From Parasphingopyxis algicola (lineage in GTDB: Bacteria; Pseudomonadota; Alphaproteobacteria; Sphingomonadales; Sphingomonadaceae): a DNA stretch of 64,000 nucleotides. Both the position numbers and the translations under genes were made by a program. Positions 10,104-19,562 of this stretch are shown here, in pieces. The stretch is from assembly GCF_013378075.1 (NCBI RefSeq), contig NZ_CP051131.1, positions 3,050,501 to 3,114,500 of the forward strand, read 5' to 3'. A model generated the notes under the pieces. That model was not told where the DNA came from. It searched no databases and saw only the letters and a program-made list of their open reading frames with translations. The number at the start of each line of letters is the position of its first letter. Position 1 is the first letter of the stretch.

Positions 10104-10499
10104 ATGTCGATGACCGATCCCCTGGGTGATATGCTCACCCGTATCCGCAACGGCCAGCAGGCGAAGAAGGACTCCGTGACGAGCCCGGCTTCGCGGCTCC
10201 GCGCCCGTGTGCTGGAAGTGCTGCAGCGCGAAGGTTTCATTCGCGGCTACAGCGAGGAAGAGCTCGGCAAGCACAAAGGCTTGCGCATCGAGCTCAAATA
10301 TTTCGAAGGCCAGCCGGCCATTCAGCATGTCGCGCGCGTCTCGACCCCGGGTCGCCGCGTCTATAGCGGGTCGAAGGATCTGCCGCGGGTGCGCAACGGC
10401 CTTGGCATCACCATCGTCTCGACCCCGCGCGGCGTATTGTCCGACGCGGAAGCGCGCGAGCAGAATGTCGGCGGCGAAGTGCTGGCGGAGGTATTCTAG
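10104..10499 (+). CDS. rpsH: 30S ribosomal protein S8
   Basis: S8 is a primary 16S rRNA binder and in enterobacteria the translational repressor of the spc operon. The 131 residues start [19 protein letters not shown] and contain [19 protein letters not shown] and the C-terminal [22 protein letters not shown]. rplF begins one base after its stop, so the two are likely coupled. Confidence 0.97.
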   Translation: MSMTDPLGDMLTRIRNGQQAKKDSVTSPASRLRARVLEVLQREGFIRGYSEEELGKHKGLRIELKYFEGQPAIQHVARVSTPGRRVYSGSKDLPRVRNGLGITIVSTPRGVLSDAEAREQNVGGEVLAEVF

Positions 10500-10500
10500 A

Positions 10501-11034
10501 ATGAGCCGGATCGGAAAAAGGCCGGTGGCGATCCCCGACGGGGTGACGGCCGAAATCAACGGCAGCGAGCTGAGCGTGAAGGGTGCCAAGGGCACGCTGA
10601 CGATGACGCTGATCGACGATATTTCGTATAAAGTCGAAGACGGCGAAATCGTCGTGAAGCCGGCCAACGACACCAAGCGTGCGCGCTCCTATTGGGGCAT
10701 GCAGCGGACGTTCGTCGCCAATCTCGTCGAGGGCGTGTCCGAGGGCTATTCCAAGGTGCTCGAGATCACCGGCGTCGGCTATCGCGCGCAGGTCCAGGGT
10801 AAGACCCTGAAGCTGCAGCTCGGTTTCAGCCATGATGTCGATTATGCGATTCCCGAGGGTATCGATATCAAGACGCCCGATCAGACGACGATCGAGATCA
10901 GCGGTATCGACAAGCAGCAGGTCGGCCAGGTAGCCGCCGAGATCCGCGCATGGCGGAAACCCGAGCCTTACAAGGGCAAGGGCATCAAATATCGCGGGGA
11001 ATATGTTTTCCGCAAAGAAGGAAAGAAGAAGTAA
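10501..11034 (+). CDS. rplF: 50S ribosomal protein L6
   Basis: L6 sits near the GTPase-associated centre. The 177 residues start [15 protein letters not shown], contain [15 protein letters not shown] and end with the signature [20 protein letters not shown] at 10501 is directly behind the rpsH stop. A longer frame open through rpsH is a shadow. rplR follows after 3 bases. Confidence 0.97.
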   Translation: MSRIGKRPVAIPDGVTAEINGSELSVKGAKGTLTMTLIDDISYKVEDGEIVVKPANDTKRARSYWGMQRTFVANLVEGVSEGYSKVLEITGVGYRAQVQGKTLKLQLGFSHDVDYAIPEGIDIKTPDQTTIEISGIDKQQVGQVAAEIRAWRKPEPYKGKGIKYRGEYVFRKEGKKK

Positions 11035-11037
11035 GCC

Positions 11038-11394
11038 ATGGCAAAGCGTCTTACTCCTTTCGAAAAACGCCGTCAGCGCGTCCGTGTCGCCTTGCGCCGC
11101 AAGGCCGGCGACCGGCCGCGCCTGTCGATCCATCGGTCGGGCCGGCATATCTATGCGCAGGTTATCGACGACAAGGCCGGCACGACCGTTGCCGCGGCCT
11201 CGACGCTCGACGGGGATTACAAGGGCAAGTCCGGCGCCAATGTCGATGCCGCCGCCGATGTCGGCAAGCGGGTCGCCGAGCGCGCGGTGAAGGCCGGCGT
11301 CAAGCGGGTCGTGTTCGATCGCGGCGCCTTTCTGTTTCACGGGCGCGTGAAGGCGCTCGCCGATGCCGCCCGTGAAGGCGGACTGGAGTTTTAA
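11038..11394 (+). CDS. rplR: 50S ribosomal protein L18
   Basis: L18 carries 5S rRNA into the central protuberance with L5. The 118 residues show [33 protein letters not shown] and [20 protein letters not shown], matching the family throughout. The stop overlaps the rpsE start by one base (TAATG). Confidence 0.96.
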   Translation: MAKRLTPFEKRRQRVRVALRRKAGDRPRLSIHRSGRHIYAQVIDDKAGTTVAAASTLDGDYKGKSGANVDAAADVGKRVAERAVKAGVKRVVFDRGAFLFHGRVKALADAAREGGLEF

Positions 11395-12305
11395 TGATGG
11401 CTGACGACAAGAAGACGGACGCCGCGCCCGAAGAGGCGAAGGCCGACGAGACCGAAGCAAAGACGCCCGCCGCCGAAGCCGCTCCCGAAAAGGAAGAGGC
11501 CAAGACGGAGGACAAGCCGGCCGAAAAGGCCGCGCCGGGCGCCGAGGCCGCTGCCGAAGCGACCGACGTTCCCGAGCCGCTGGTCGAGGAAAAGCAGCTT
11601 TCGAACGAGAATAGCGTCCAGGCTGTTACCCAGCCGGCCGAAAAAACGACCGCAACCAGCCGTCCCCCGCGGGGCGGCCGTGGCGGCGGCAATCGCGGCG
11701 GCAATCGTGGCGGCAATCGCGGCGGTGGCCGCGGCCGCGGCCGCGACAATCGGCGGAACGATGACGGCGAGGATCTGGTCGAGAAGCTCGTCCATATCAA
11801 CCGCGTCTCCAAGACGGTGAAGGGCGGCAAGCGCTTCGGTTTCGCCGCGCTGATGATCGTCGGCGACGGCAAGGGCCGGGCCGGTTTCGGTCATGGCAAG
11901 GCGCGCGAAGTGCCCGAAGCCATCCAGAAGGCGACGGCGGCGGCGAAGAAGAACATGATGCGCGTTCCGCTGCGTGACGGCCGGACGCTGCATCACGACG
12001 GCCAGGGCCGTTTCGGCGCGGGCAACGTCACCGTGCGTTCGGCGCCTCCGGGTACCGGCATCATCGCCGGCGGTCCGATGCGTGCCGTGTTCGAAAGCCT
12101 CGGTGTTGCCGATGTGGTGACCAAGTCGGTCGGCACGTCGAACCCCTACAACATGATCCGGGCGACCTTCGAGGCGCTCAAGGATCAGTCGAGCCCGAAA
12201 TCGGTTGCGGCGCGCCGCGGCTTGAAAATCGCCGACTTGGTGCAGCGCCGCGGCGATATCGGGGCCGAGGAAGCCAAGGCCGAGGCCGAGGCGGTGACGG
12301 AGTAA
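11394..12305 (+). CDS. rpsE: 30S ribosomal protein S5 with ~125-residue N-terminal extension
   Basis: S5 helps keep decoding accurate and forms part of the mRNA entry helicase site. The S5 core begins near residue 128 ([18 protein letters not shown]) and shows GYGxA-type and [16 protein letters not shown] signatures. The protein is 303 residues against about 170 in E. coli. The N-terminal 90 residues are Ala/Glu/Lys-rich and low in complexity. They are followed by GGNR repeats (about 98-110) and an RGRGRDNRR stretch, which look like an RNA-binding RGG segment. The start is tied to the rplR stop by TAATG. A second ATG lies 3 bases on. The C-terminus ends in [12 protein letters not shown]. Confidence 0.95.
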   Translation: MMADDKKTDAAPEEAKADETEAKTPAAEAAPEKEEAKTEDKPAEKAAPGAEAAAEATDVPEPLVEEKQLSNENSVQAVTQPAEKTTATSRPPRGGRGGGNRGGNRGGNRGGGRGRGRDNRRNDDGEDLVEKLVHINRVSKTVKGGKRFGFAALMIVGDGKGRAGFGHGKAREVPEAIQKATAAAKKNMMRVPLRDGRTLHHDGQGRFGAGNVTVRSAPPGTGIIAGGPMRAVFESLGVADVVTKSVGTSNPYNMIRATFEALKDQSSPKSVAARRGLKIADLVQRRGDIGAEEAKAEAEAVTE

Positions 12306-12307
12306 CG

Positions 12308-12505
12308 ATGATGGCCGCAGCCAAGAAGAACATGATCAAGGTCACCCAGACCGGTTCGCCCATCCGCCGCGAGAAGGGTCAGCGCCAGACGCTGATCGGG
12401 CTCGGGCTGAACAAGATGAGCCGGACCGTTGAACTCGAAGACACGCCCGAAATCCGCGGCATGATCAAGAAGGTTCAGCACATGGTCGAGGTGCAGGACA
12501 GCTAA
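12308..12505 (+). CDS. rpmD: 50S ribosomal protein L30
   Basis: L30 is a small 50S protein near 5S rRNA. The 65 residues contain [20 protein letters not shown] and [18 protein letters not shown], the family signature. Two adjacent ATG codons (12308 and 12311) could serve as the start. It is 2 bases after rpsE. Confidence 0.95.
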   Translation: MMAAAKKNMIKVTQTGSPIRREKGQRQTLIGLGLNKMSRTVELEDTPEIRGMIKKVQHMVEVQDS

Positions 12506-12561
12506 ACTCCGTCTCCATCCGGAGGCGATAGCGCGAACCAAGCGAAAGCGAGTGCAGACAG

Positions 12562-13050
12562 ATGAAACTCAACGAACTCAAAGACAATAAGGGCGCCCGC
12601 AAGGAGCGCACCCGTGTGGGCCGGGGCATCGGCTCGGGCAAGGGCAAGACCGGCGGCCGCGGCATGAAGGGCCAGAAGAGCCGTTCGGGCGTCGCCATCA
12701 AGGGCTTCGAGGGTGGCCAGATGCCGCTCCACATGCGCCTTCCCAAGCGCGGCTTCAACAATCCGTTCGGCAAGGACTATGCCATCGTCAATGTCGGCGC
12801 GGTCCAGAAGGCGATCGACGAGAAGAAGCTCGATGCTAAGAAAACCGTCGACCAGGACGCGCTCGAGGCGGTCGGCCTGACGCGCGGCGGCAAGGACGGC
12901 GTGCGCCTGCTCGGCAAGGGCGAGATTTCCGCCAAGGTGAACTTCTCGGTGGCCGGCGCGTCCAAGGGCGCAGTCGAAGCGGTCGAGAAGGCAGGCGGCA
13001 AGGTCGAGATCGCGGCCGCGGCCAAGGCCGAGGAAGCCAAAGCCGAATAG
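12562..13050 (+). CDS. rplO: 50S ribosomal protein L15 with EAK tail
   Basis: L15 is a late-assembly 50S protein. The 162 residues begin [20 protein letters not shown] and carry the glycine-rich [20 protein letters not shown] and the C-terminal KAGGKVEIA. The last 15 residues ([11 protein letters not shown]) are an extension similar in style to the S5 and S17 tails. A 56-base spacer with a small CTCCG/CGGAG hairpin separates it from rpmD. Confidence 0.96.
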   Translation: MKLNELKDNKGARKERTRVGRGIGSGKGKTGGRGMKGQKSRSGVAIKGFEGGQMPLHMRLPKRGFNNPFGKDYAIVNVGAVQKAIDEKKLDAKKTVDQDALEAVGLTRGGKDGVRLLGKGEISAKVNFSVAGASKGAVEAVEKAGGKVEIAAAAKAEEAKAE

Positions 13051-13130
13051 CGTTACCCGGAGAGGGGCTTGCCGATAGCGGGCCCCGCCCCGATATAACG
13101 GTCTTCGCGGACCGAGGGATTGGATAGACG

Positions 13131-14519
13131 ATGGCCAGTAACACTGTTGGAGCAGGACTGAATCTGGGCAAATTCGCCCAGGCGACCGAACTGCGCCAGC
13201 GCATCTGGTTCACCCTCGGCGCGCTCATCATCTTCCGGCTGCTGAGCTTCGTGCCGCTGCCGGGCATCGATCCCGTCGCGCTGCAGCAGGTCGTCGACCT
13301 GACGCAGGACAATACGGGCGGCGGCGGCATCCTCAACGTCTTCAACACATTTTCGGGCGGTTCGCTCGAACGGATGAGCATCATCGCACTCGGCGTCATG
13401 CCCTATATCACGGCGTCGATCGTCATCCAGATGGCGGCCGCGCTGTCCCCGACCCTGAACGCGATCAAGAAAGAGGGCGAAAGCGGTCGGAAGAAGCTCA
13501 ACCAGTATACGCGCTACGGCACGGTCGGCCTGACCACGGTCCAGGGCTATTTCCTCGCGGTCGGGCTCGAAAGCCTTGCGACCGCACAGGGCCAGCAGGT
13601 CATCGTCAGCGACAGCGTCATGCTGTTCCGGCTCGGCGCCGTGGTCAGCCTGGTCGGCGGCACGATGTTCCTGATGTGGCTGGGCGAGCAGATCACGTCG
13701 CGCGGTATCGGTAACGGCGTTTCGCTGATCATCATGGCGGGCATCGTCGCGATGATGCCGACCGAACTCATCCAGCTCTTCGCCTCGGGTCAGACCGGCG
13801 CCATCCCGACCGGTTATGTCGTCGGCTTCCTGCTGCTCTTCGTCGGCCTGATCTTCGGCATCTGCTTCATGGAGCGGGCGCAAAGGCGGGTCCTGATCCA
13901 GTATCCGAAGCGCGCGCAGCAGCGCGGCGGCATGACGCAGGAAAAATCGCATCTGCCGCTCAAGATCAACACGGCCGGCGTCATCCCGCCGATCTTCGCC
14001 TCGTCGCTGCTGCTGATGCCGCTGACCGTGGCGCAGTTCATGTCGGGCGGCGTGACCGATACGGCCTCGACCAGCAACGAGCTGCTGCTGACGATCACCA
14101 ACGCGCTCGGCCGCGGCGGATCGCTCTATCTGCTGCTCTATGCCGGTATGATCATCTTCTTCTGCTTCTTCTACACCGCGGTCGTCTTCAATCCGGAAGA
14201 AACGGCGGACAATCTGAAGCGTTATGGCGGCTTCGTGCCGGGTATCCGCCCGGGCGAGCGGACGGCCGAATATCTCGACTATGTGCTGACGCGCATCACG
14301 GTGGTGGGGGCAGCGTATCTGACGCTGATTTGTCTGATACCGGAGTTCTTATCCACCCAGGCCGGGATTCAGGCCTTTGTGCTCGGCGGCACCAGCCTGC
14401 TCATCGTGGTCAATGTGACCATCGACACCGTCAGCCAGATACAAAGCCACTTGCTTGCGCACCAATATGGTGATCTGATCAAGAAGGCCAAATTGAAAGG
14501 CGGGGGACAGCGTCGGTGA
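13131..14519 (+). CDS. secY: Preprotein translocase subunit SecY
   Basis: SecY is the channel of the Sec translocon in the inner membrane, with SecE and SecG. The 462 residues contain about ten hydrophobic segments and family motifs RIWFTLGALIIFRLLSFVPL, GVMPYITASIVIQM and LPLKINTAGVIPPIFASSLL. An 80-base spacer with a CGGTC/GACCG hairpin and the weak site GAGGGATTGG precedes the ATG. The stop overlaps the adk start as GTGA. Confidence 0.97.
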   Translation: MASNTVGAGLNLGKFAQATELRQRIWFTLGALIIFRLLSFVPLPGIDPVALQQVVDLTQDNTGGGGILNVFNTFSGGSLERMSIIALGVMPYITASIVIQMAAALSPTLNAIKKEGESGRKKLNQYTRYGTVGLTTVQGYFLAVGLESLATAQGQQVIVSDSVMLFRLGAVVSLVGGTMFLMWLGEQITSRGIGNGVSLIIMAGIVAMMPTELIQLFASGQTGAIPTGYVVGFLLLFVGLIFGICFMERAQRRVLIQYPKRAQQRGGMTQEKSHLPLKINTAGVIPPIFASSLLLMPLTVAQFMSGGVTDTASTSNELLLTITNALGRGGSLYLLLYAGMIIFFCFFYTAVVFNPEETADNLKRYGGFVPGIRPGERTAEYLDYVLTRITVVGAAYLTLICLIPEFLSTQAGIQAFVLGGTSLLIVVNVTIDTVSQIQSHLLAHQYGDLIKKAKLKGGGQRR

Positions 14520-15166
14520 ATATCATTCTGTTGGGCCCGCCTGGTGCGGGTAAGGGCACCCAGGCGTCCAAGCTCGAAGACGAGCGCGGCATGGTCCAAC
14601 TTTCCACCGGCGATATGCTGCGCGCCGCGGTAGCCGCGGAAACCCCGGTCGGCCTCAAGGCCAAGGATGTGATGGAACGCGGCGATCTCGTGTCAGACGA
14701 GATCGTGACCGGCATTCTCTCCGACCGGCTCGACGAAGACGACGTCAAGAGCGGTTTCATCCTGGACGGCTATCCGCGCACCGAAGCCCAGGCCCATTCG
14801 CTCGACGCGCTGCTCGCCGAAAAGGGCATGCCGCTCGATCATGTGATCGAACTGGTCGTCGACGAAGATGCGCTGGTCGAACGCATCACCGGCCGTTTCA
14901 CCTGCGCCAATTGCGGCGAAGGCTATCACGACACGTTCAAGCTGCCCAAGGTAGAGGGCGTCTGCGATGTCTGCGGATCGACCGATTTCAAACGCCGCCC
15001 CGACGACAATGCCGAAACCGTGCGCACGCGGATGCAGGAATATCGCACCAAGACCGCGCCGATCATCCCGCATTACGAGCCCAAGGGCCTGGTCCGCCGG
15101 GTCGACGGCATGGCCGATATCGACACGGTCAGCGCGTCGATCGAGGCGATACTGGGCGGCGAATAG
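14516..15166 (+). CDS. adk: Adenylate kinase with zinc-type LID
   Basis: Adk interconverts ATP, ADP and AMP in the cytoplasm. The 216 residues begin with the P-loop LLGPPGAGKGTQ. The LID carries two CxxC pairs (CANC and CDVC, about residues 130-155), the pattern of zinc-stabilised long adenylate kinases. The GTG start at 14516 overlaps the secY stop by 4 bases, so translation is probably coupled. In most alphaproteobacteria rpsM follows directly; here a 5.7-kb block intervenes. Confidence 0.97.
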   Translation: MNIILLGPPGAGKGTQASKLEDERGMVQLSTGDMLRAAVAAETPVGLKAKDVMERGDLVSDEIVTGILSDRLDEDDVKSGFILDGYPRTEAQAHSLDALLAEKGMPLDHVIELVVDEDALVERITGRFTCANCGEGYHDTFKLPKVEGVCDVCGSTDFKRRPDDNAETVRTRMQEYRTKTAPIIPHYEPKGLVRRVDGMADIDTVSASIEAILGGE

Positions 15167-15170
15167 AAGC

Positions 15171-15280
15171 GTCCCCGTCATCTCCGCGGAAGCGGGGATC
15201 CCGCTTCCTCCACTCCTGTCGAACAGTTTTGCCGCCGGTCGAAGACATCGGGATTGCCGCTTTCGCGGGGACCACGGACA
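15171..15280. repeat. Imperfect palindromic repeat downstream of adk
   Basis: Arms around 15173-15201 and 15249-15275 share an inverted GTCAT-CCGCG-AAGCGGGG type sequence (left TCTCCGCGGAAGCGGGG, right CCGCTTTCGCGGGGA). This is the composition of sphingomonad REP-like elements. It lies exactly at the adk/SRPBCC boundary where the canonical spc-alpha order is broken. Confidence 0.6.
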
Positions 15281-15294
15281 TGTATGATGGCGGA

Positions 15295-15819
15295 ATGAGG
15301 AAAAGCCTGCTTCTAGCCGCCGCATTCTGTTTCGCCGTACCGGCCGCCGCCGGCGCCGAAGTGACGTTATCGGATACCGGATTTACCGCGTCGAACAACG
15401 CCATGGTCGCGGCGGCGCCGGACGAGGTCTGGGCCGTGCTGATCGAACCCTCCCGCTATTGGAATCCCGATCACAGCTGGGGCGGGGACGCCGCGGCTTT
15501 CTCGCTCGATCCGGTCGCGGGCGGCTGTTTTTGCGAAGCGCTGCCGAACAACGGATCGGCCGAGCATATGCGCGTCGTGATGGTCCAGCCCGGCCAGACG
15601 CTGCGCCTCGCCGGGGCGCTCGGGCCGTTGCAGGGCGAGGGGCTTGCCGGTGCGCTGACCTGGCAGCTCGAACCGGTCGATGGCGGGACCCGCATCACCC
15701 AGACCTATTCGGTCGGCGGCCATATGCAGTTCGATCGCGAAACCTTTGCGCCGATCGTCGACGGCGTAGTGCGCGAACAGCTCGACCGGCTTGCCGCGCT
15801 CTTCTCGCCAACGGACTGA
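15295..15819 (+). CDS. Secreted SRPBCC-fold protein, function unknown
   Basis: The 174-residue protein starts with a signal peptide (MRKSLLLAAAFCFAVPAAAGA). The rest resembles SRPBCC/polyketide-cyclase-like proteins: an ALIxPSRYWNPDHSWGG helix-loop near the start, then alternating strands (LTWQLEPVDGGTRITQTY) and a long C-terminal helix (VVREQLDRLAALF). Such proteins bind hydrophobic ligands in a helix-grip cavity; the ligand cannot be predicted. ATG at 15295 is chosen because it opens the signal peptide; ATG 15280 is an alternative. Confidence 0.75.
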   Translation: MRKSLLLAAAFCFAVPAAAGAEVTLSDTGFTASNNAMVAAAPDEVWAVLIEPSRYWNPDHSWGGDAAAFSLDPVAGGCFCEALPNNGSAEHMRVVMVQPGQTLRLAGALGPLQGEGLAGALTWQLEPVDGGTRITQTYSVGGHMQFDRETFAPIVDGVVREQLDRLAALFSPTD

Positions 15820-15916
15820 CTGGTCACCGTTTTCCCGTCTGCTACACAGGCGTTGAGACCGGATCGAATCAACCGGCACGGGCGCGCTCTTTTGTTTCTT
15901 GGGAGGGGAGAAGACA

Positions 15917-17275
15917 ATGGCGGTTAGCGATCATGTGGATCTCGAAGGCTTCATGGCGGGCGTCGAGAAGCGCAATCCGGGCCAGACCGAATTCATCCAG
16001 GCCGTGCGCGAAGTCGCGCAGGACATTTTCGATTTCATCGAGGACAAGGAAGAATATCACGAAGCGCAGATCCTGCGCCGGATCGCCGAGCCCGATCGGG
16101 TCGTCAGTTTCCGCGTTTGCTGGGAGGACGACAATCACAATATCCGCGTCCAGCGTGGCTGGCGCGTCCAGAACAACAATGCGATCGGCCCCTATAAGGG
16201 CGGCATCCGCTTCCACCCGACCGTCACCGAGAGCGTCCTCAAATTCCTCGCCTTCGAGCAGACCTTCAAGAATTCGCTGACCGGCCTGCCGATGGGCGGC
16301 GGCAAGGGCGGCGCCAATTTCAATCCCAGGGGCAAGTCGGACGCCGAAGTCATGCGTTTCTGCCAGTCCTTCATGACCGAACTCTATCGCCATATCGGCC
16401 CCGATACCGATGTCCCGGCCGGCGATATCGGCGTCGGCGGGCGCGAGATCGGCTATATGTTCGGCCAGTACAAGCGGGTCACGAATCGCTGGGAGGGCGT
16501 CCTCACGGGCAAGGCGATCGAATATGGCGGATCGCAGATGCGGCCCGAAGCGACCGGCTACGGCGCGGTGATCTTCCTCCACAATATGCTGACACATGCC
16601 GGGGAGGATATCGAAGGCAAGACGGCAGTGATCTCCGGGTCCGGCAATGTCGCGACCCACGCCGCCGAAAAATTCACCCAGCTGGGCGGCAAGGTGCTGA
16701 CTCTTTCCGACAGCGGCGGGTTCATCCACGATCCCGACGGCATCGATCAGGACAAGATCGACTGGGTCAAGGAGCTGAAAAACGAACGCCGCGGCCGGAT
16801 CAGCGAATATGCCGACCATTTCACCAATGCGAGTTTCCATGAAGGCGCGCGGCCCTGGAACGTGCCATGCGACGTGGCCTTGCCCTGCGCCACGCAGAAT
16901 GAACTCAACGGAGACGAGGCCAGGGAACTCGTCGACAATGGCTGTATGGCCGTTGCCGAGGGCGCGAACATGCCGACGACCCTGGAAGGGGTCGAGGTGT
17001 TCCACGAGGCGCATATCATGTACGCGCCGGGCAAGGCGGCCAATGCCGGCGGGGTCGCCGTGTCGGGTCTCGAGATGAGCCAGAATTCCGAACGCGTCGT
17101 TTGGCACACCGAACGGCTCGGCGATCTCCTGCACGACATCATGACCGATATTCATGCCAAATGCGCCGAATATGGCGGCGGCGAGAATGGCGGCTATGTG
17201 AACTATGTGAAGGGCGCGAATATCGCGGGCTTCAAGAAGGTCGCGGACGCCATGCTCGCCTTCGGCGTCGTCTGA
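15917..17275 (+). CDS. gdhA: NADP-specific glutamate dehydrogenase
   Basis: This enzyme aminates 2-oxoglutarate to glutamate. The 452-residue length is that of hexameric NADP-type GDH. Visible motifs are GPYKGGIRFHPTVTESVLKFL, LTGLPMGGGKGGANFNPRGK (substrate lysines), PAGDIGVGGREIGYMFGQYK and the dinucleotide loop SGSGNVATHAAEKF. GGGAGGGGAG lies 8-17 bases upstream of ATG 15917; an in-frame start at 15899 would sit on the binding site itself. The next gene begins 8 bases after the stop. Confidence 0.95.
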   Translation: MAVSDHVDLEGFMAGVEKRNPGQTEFIQAVREVAQDIFDFIEDKEEYHEAQILRRIAEPDRVVSFRVCWEDDNHNIRVQRGWRVQNNNAIGPYKGGIRFHPTVTESVLKFLAFEQTFKNSLTGLPMGGGKGGANFNPRGKSDAEVMRFCQSFMTELYRHIGPDTDVPAGDIGVGGREIGYMFGQYKRVTNRWEGVLTGKAIEYGGSQMRPEATGYGAVIFLHNMLTHAGEDIEGKTAVISGSGNVATHAAEKFTQLGGKVLTLSDSGGFIHDPDGIDQDKIDWVKELKNERRGRISEYADHFTNASFHEGARPWNVPCDVALPCATQNELNGDEARELVDNGCMAVAEGANMPTTLEGVEVFHEAHIMYAPGKAANAGGVAVSGLEMSQNSERVVWHTERLGDLLHDIMTDIHAKCAEYGGGENGGYVNYVKGANIAGFKKVADAMLAFGVV

Positions 17276-17283
17276 GCCGATCC

Positions 17284-17691
17284 ATGCCCGCCGGCTATTC
17301 GGGAACGCCGCTCGCGAAAAAGCTCGGTTTCGTGGACGGGATGGCCGTCTGGCAATCGGGGCTGCCGGATACTGTCCGCACGGCGATCGAGGCGCAGGCC
17401 GATATTGCCTGGACATTGGGCCCGATGGACGCGCCGGTCGCCGCGCATATCTTCACGACAGAGCGGGCGGAGATGGAACGGCTGCTCGCGGAATTGCGAA
17501 AGTGCATGGCGCAGGACGGGTTCGTCTGGATGTCCTGGCCGAAAAAGGCGTCCAAGGTTCCGACCGACATCACCGAGGATGTGGTCCGTGAGGTCGCGCT
17601 GCCGATGGGGCTGGTCGATATCAAGGTCTGCGCTGTCGACGAGATCTGGTCCGGGCTGAAGCTGGTTATCCGCAAGGAGCTGCGCCGCTGA
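17284..17691 (+). CDS. DUF3052-family protein
   Basis: The 135-residue soluble protein matches the DUF3052 pattern: GYSGTPLAKKLGF at the N-terminus, then WMSWPKKASKVPTDITEDVVREVALPMGLVD and the end AVDEIWSGLKLVIRKELR. Biochemical function is unknown. It starts 8 bases after gdhA, so the two may be co-transcribed. Confidence 0.8.
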   Translation: MPAGYSGTPLAKKLGFVDGMAVWQSGLPDTVRTAIEAQADIAWTLGPMDAPVAAHIFTTERAEMERLLAELRKCMAQDGFVWMSWPKKASKVPTDITEDVVREVALPMGLVDIKVCAVDEIWSGLKLVIRKELRR

Positions 17692-17776
17692 TCGCGTGGC
17701 GGATCATGAATGTAACCGCAACGATACCCTAGCCGAACCTATTGCCGTACAGACACACTCTGCCAGGGAGGCAGCA

Positions 17777-18106
17777 ATGTTCGAAGCGATCAATGACTGG
17801 TTTATGAGCCTCGGCGCCGAATATGGCGTCAATCCCTATATATTCGGCGCCATCTATGTCGGCGCGATCCCCTTCTTTCTGGCGACGGTCACCTGGATGG
17901 TCCGCCGCAAGCGCCGCGGCGAGGCGATCGCCTTTCAGATCATCATCGCCGGATTTCTCGCGATGTCGGCCTATATCTACCTGATCATCGCCGGCCGGAA
18001 TCTCGCCTGGTGGGTCTATGCGATCATCGCCGCGCTGGTGATCTACAGCGTCTATTCGCTGATCCAGAAGGTGCGCGAACCCGCGCCCGAACCGGGTGGC
18101 GAATAG
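17777..18106 (+). CDS. Small integral membrane protein, unknown
   Basis: The 109-residue protein has three hydrophobic segments ([59 protein letters not shown]) and a Pro/Glu-rich cytoplasmic tail. AGGGAGG precedes ATG 17777; an in-frame extension to 17696 lacks a binding site. I recognise no family. An 85-base gap separates it from the DUF3052 gene. Confidence 0.65.
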   Translation: MFEAINDWFMSLGAEYGVNPYIFGAIYVGAIPFFLATVTWMVRRKRRGEAIAFQIIIAGFLAMSAYIYLIIAGRNLAWWVYAIIAALVIYSVYSLIQKVREPAPEPGGE

Positions 18107-18174
18107 CGGCTTCGGAAAAACCAGTGCAATCAAAGAGATTGCACGGAACGGTCAAGGCGCAGTAACGCCGTCGG

Positions 18175-18654
18175 ATGAACGCGAAAAAACCGCGGTTGCG
18201 CGCCCGGCTCAAGGAGCCAGTCGAAATCGGCTGGTGCGAGCTTGTCGACCTGCCGGACCTCGGCCTGTTCGGCATGCACGCCAAGATCGATACCGGCGCG
18301 CGCACCTCTTCGCTGCATGCGACGCGGATCAAGCCGTTCGAGCGCGACGGCAAACAATGGGTGCGGTTTCATTCGCCGCGCTCGGCGGGTCACGGGCCGC
18401 AGGATTGCGAGGCGCCGCTGCTCGAAACGCGTCAGATCACGAGTTCCAACGGCAGCAAGCAGACCCGCTACGTCATCCGGACGGTTGCCGAAATGGGGCC
18501 GCTCCGGTGGCGCGCCCAAATAACGCTTGCCAACCGGGCGACAATGGCGTTTCCCGTGCTTGTGGGACGCCGGGCGCTGAAGCGCGGCTTTCTCGTCAAC
18601 AGCGGCAAGCGATGGTTGCTCGGCACGCCGCCGAAGGAGGGACACGGACCATGA
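18175..18654 (+). CDS. RimB-like retropepsin-fold (putative ATP-dependent zinc protease) protein
   Basis: The 159 residues match the Zn_protease/retropepsin-like family linked to RimK. The aspartyl-protease-like motif [14 protein letters not shown] lies around residue 37, followed by ARRxxRxVLxGRRAL-type sequence ([18 protein letters not shown]). In Pseudomonas, RimB proteolytically trims polyglutamate chains added to S6 by RimK; that role is inferred here from the motif and the 4-base ATGA overlap with rimK. Confidence 0.8.
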   Translation: MNAKKPRLRARLKEPVEIGWCELVDLPDLGLFGMHAKIDTGARTSSLHATRIKPFERDGKQWVRFHSPRSAGHGPQDCEAPLLETRQITSSNGSKQTRYVIRTVAEMGPLRWRAQITLANRATMAFPVLVGRRALKRGFLVNSGKRWLLGTPPKEGHGP

Positions 18655-19556
18655 AAATCGCCATGCTCGCGCGCAACGCGAATCTCTATTCGCACAAGCG
18701 CCTCGTCGAGGCCGCCGAAGAGCGCGGCCACACGCTGGACATATTGAACACGCTGCGCTGCACGATGAATATCGCGTCGCACCGGCCCAGCGTCCATTAC
18801 AATGGCGAGAAGCTGGTCGGTTACGACGCGGTCATTCCGCGGATCGGTGCGTCGATCACCCATTACGGGCTGGCCGTGCTGCGCCAGTTCGAGATGATGG
18901 GCGTGTGGCCGCTCAACGAGAGCGTCGCGATCGGCCGCTCGCGCGACAAGCTCCGCTCGATGCAGATTTTTTCGAAACATGGCCTCGGCCTGCCGGTCAC
19001 GGCCTTCGCCCACGATCCGAAACAGACCGAGGAAGTGCTGAAGATGGTCGGCGGCGCGCCGGCCGTCATCAAGCTGCTCGAAGGCACCCAGGGAATCGGC
19101 GTCGTGCTCGGCGAGACCGAGCAGTCGGCCAAGTCCGTGATCGAGGCGTTCCGCGGGGTCAATGTGAACATCCTCGTGCAGGAGTTCATCAAGGAAGCCG
19201 GATCGAGCGACATCCGCATCCTCGTCGTCGGCGGCAAGGTCGTCGCCTCGATGATGCGCACGGGTGCGGAAGGCGATTTCCGGTCCAATCTCCATCGCGG
19301 CGGATCGGCGAAGAGCATCAAGATCACGCCCGAGGAGCGTTCGACGGCGGTCCGCGCAGCCAAGGTGATGGGGCTCAATGTCGCCGGCGTCGACATCCTG
19401 CGCGCCAATCACGGACCGGTGATCATGGAGGTCAACAGTTCCCCCGGTCTCGAAGGTATCGAAAATGCCACCGGCAAGGACGTGGCCGGCATGATCATCG
19501 ATTTCGTCGAAGCCAAGGCGCAGCCGGGAAAAACGAAGACCCGCGGCCAGGGCTGA
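18651..19556 (+). CDS. rimK: Ribosomal protein S6--L-glutamate ligase RimK
   Basis: RimK is an ATP-grasp ligase that adds glutamates to the C-terminus of ribosomal protein S6. At 301 residues it has the E. coli length. It begins [18 protein letters not shown] and shows [14 protein letters not shown] (ATP-grasp loop), [18 protein letters not shown] and the metal-binding [12 protein letters not shown]. Start overlaps the upstream RimB-like gene. S6 itself is not in this window. The longer upstream frame is a shadow of the RimB-like gene. Confidence 0.93.
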   Translation: MKIAMLARNANLYSHKRLVEAAEERGHTLDILNTLRCTMNIASHRPSVHYNGEKLVGYDAVIPRIGASITHYGLAVLRQFEMMGVWPLNESVAIGRSRDKLRSMQIFSKHGLGLPVTAFAHDPKQTEEVLKMVGGAPAVIKLLEGTQGIGVVLGETEQSAKSVIEAFRGVNVNILVQEFIKEAGSSDIRILVVGGKVVASMMRTGAEGDFRSNLHRGGSAKSIKITPEERSTAVRAAKVMGLNVAGVDILRANHGPVIMEVNSSPGLEGIENATGKDVAGMIIDFVEAKAQPGKTKTRGQG

Positions 19557-19562
19557 CGCCCG

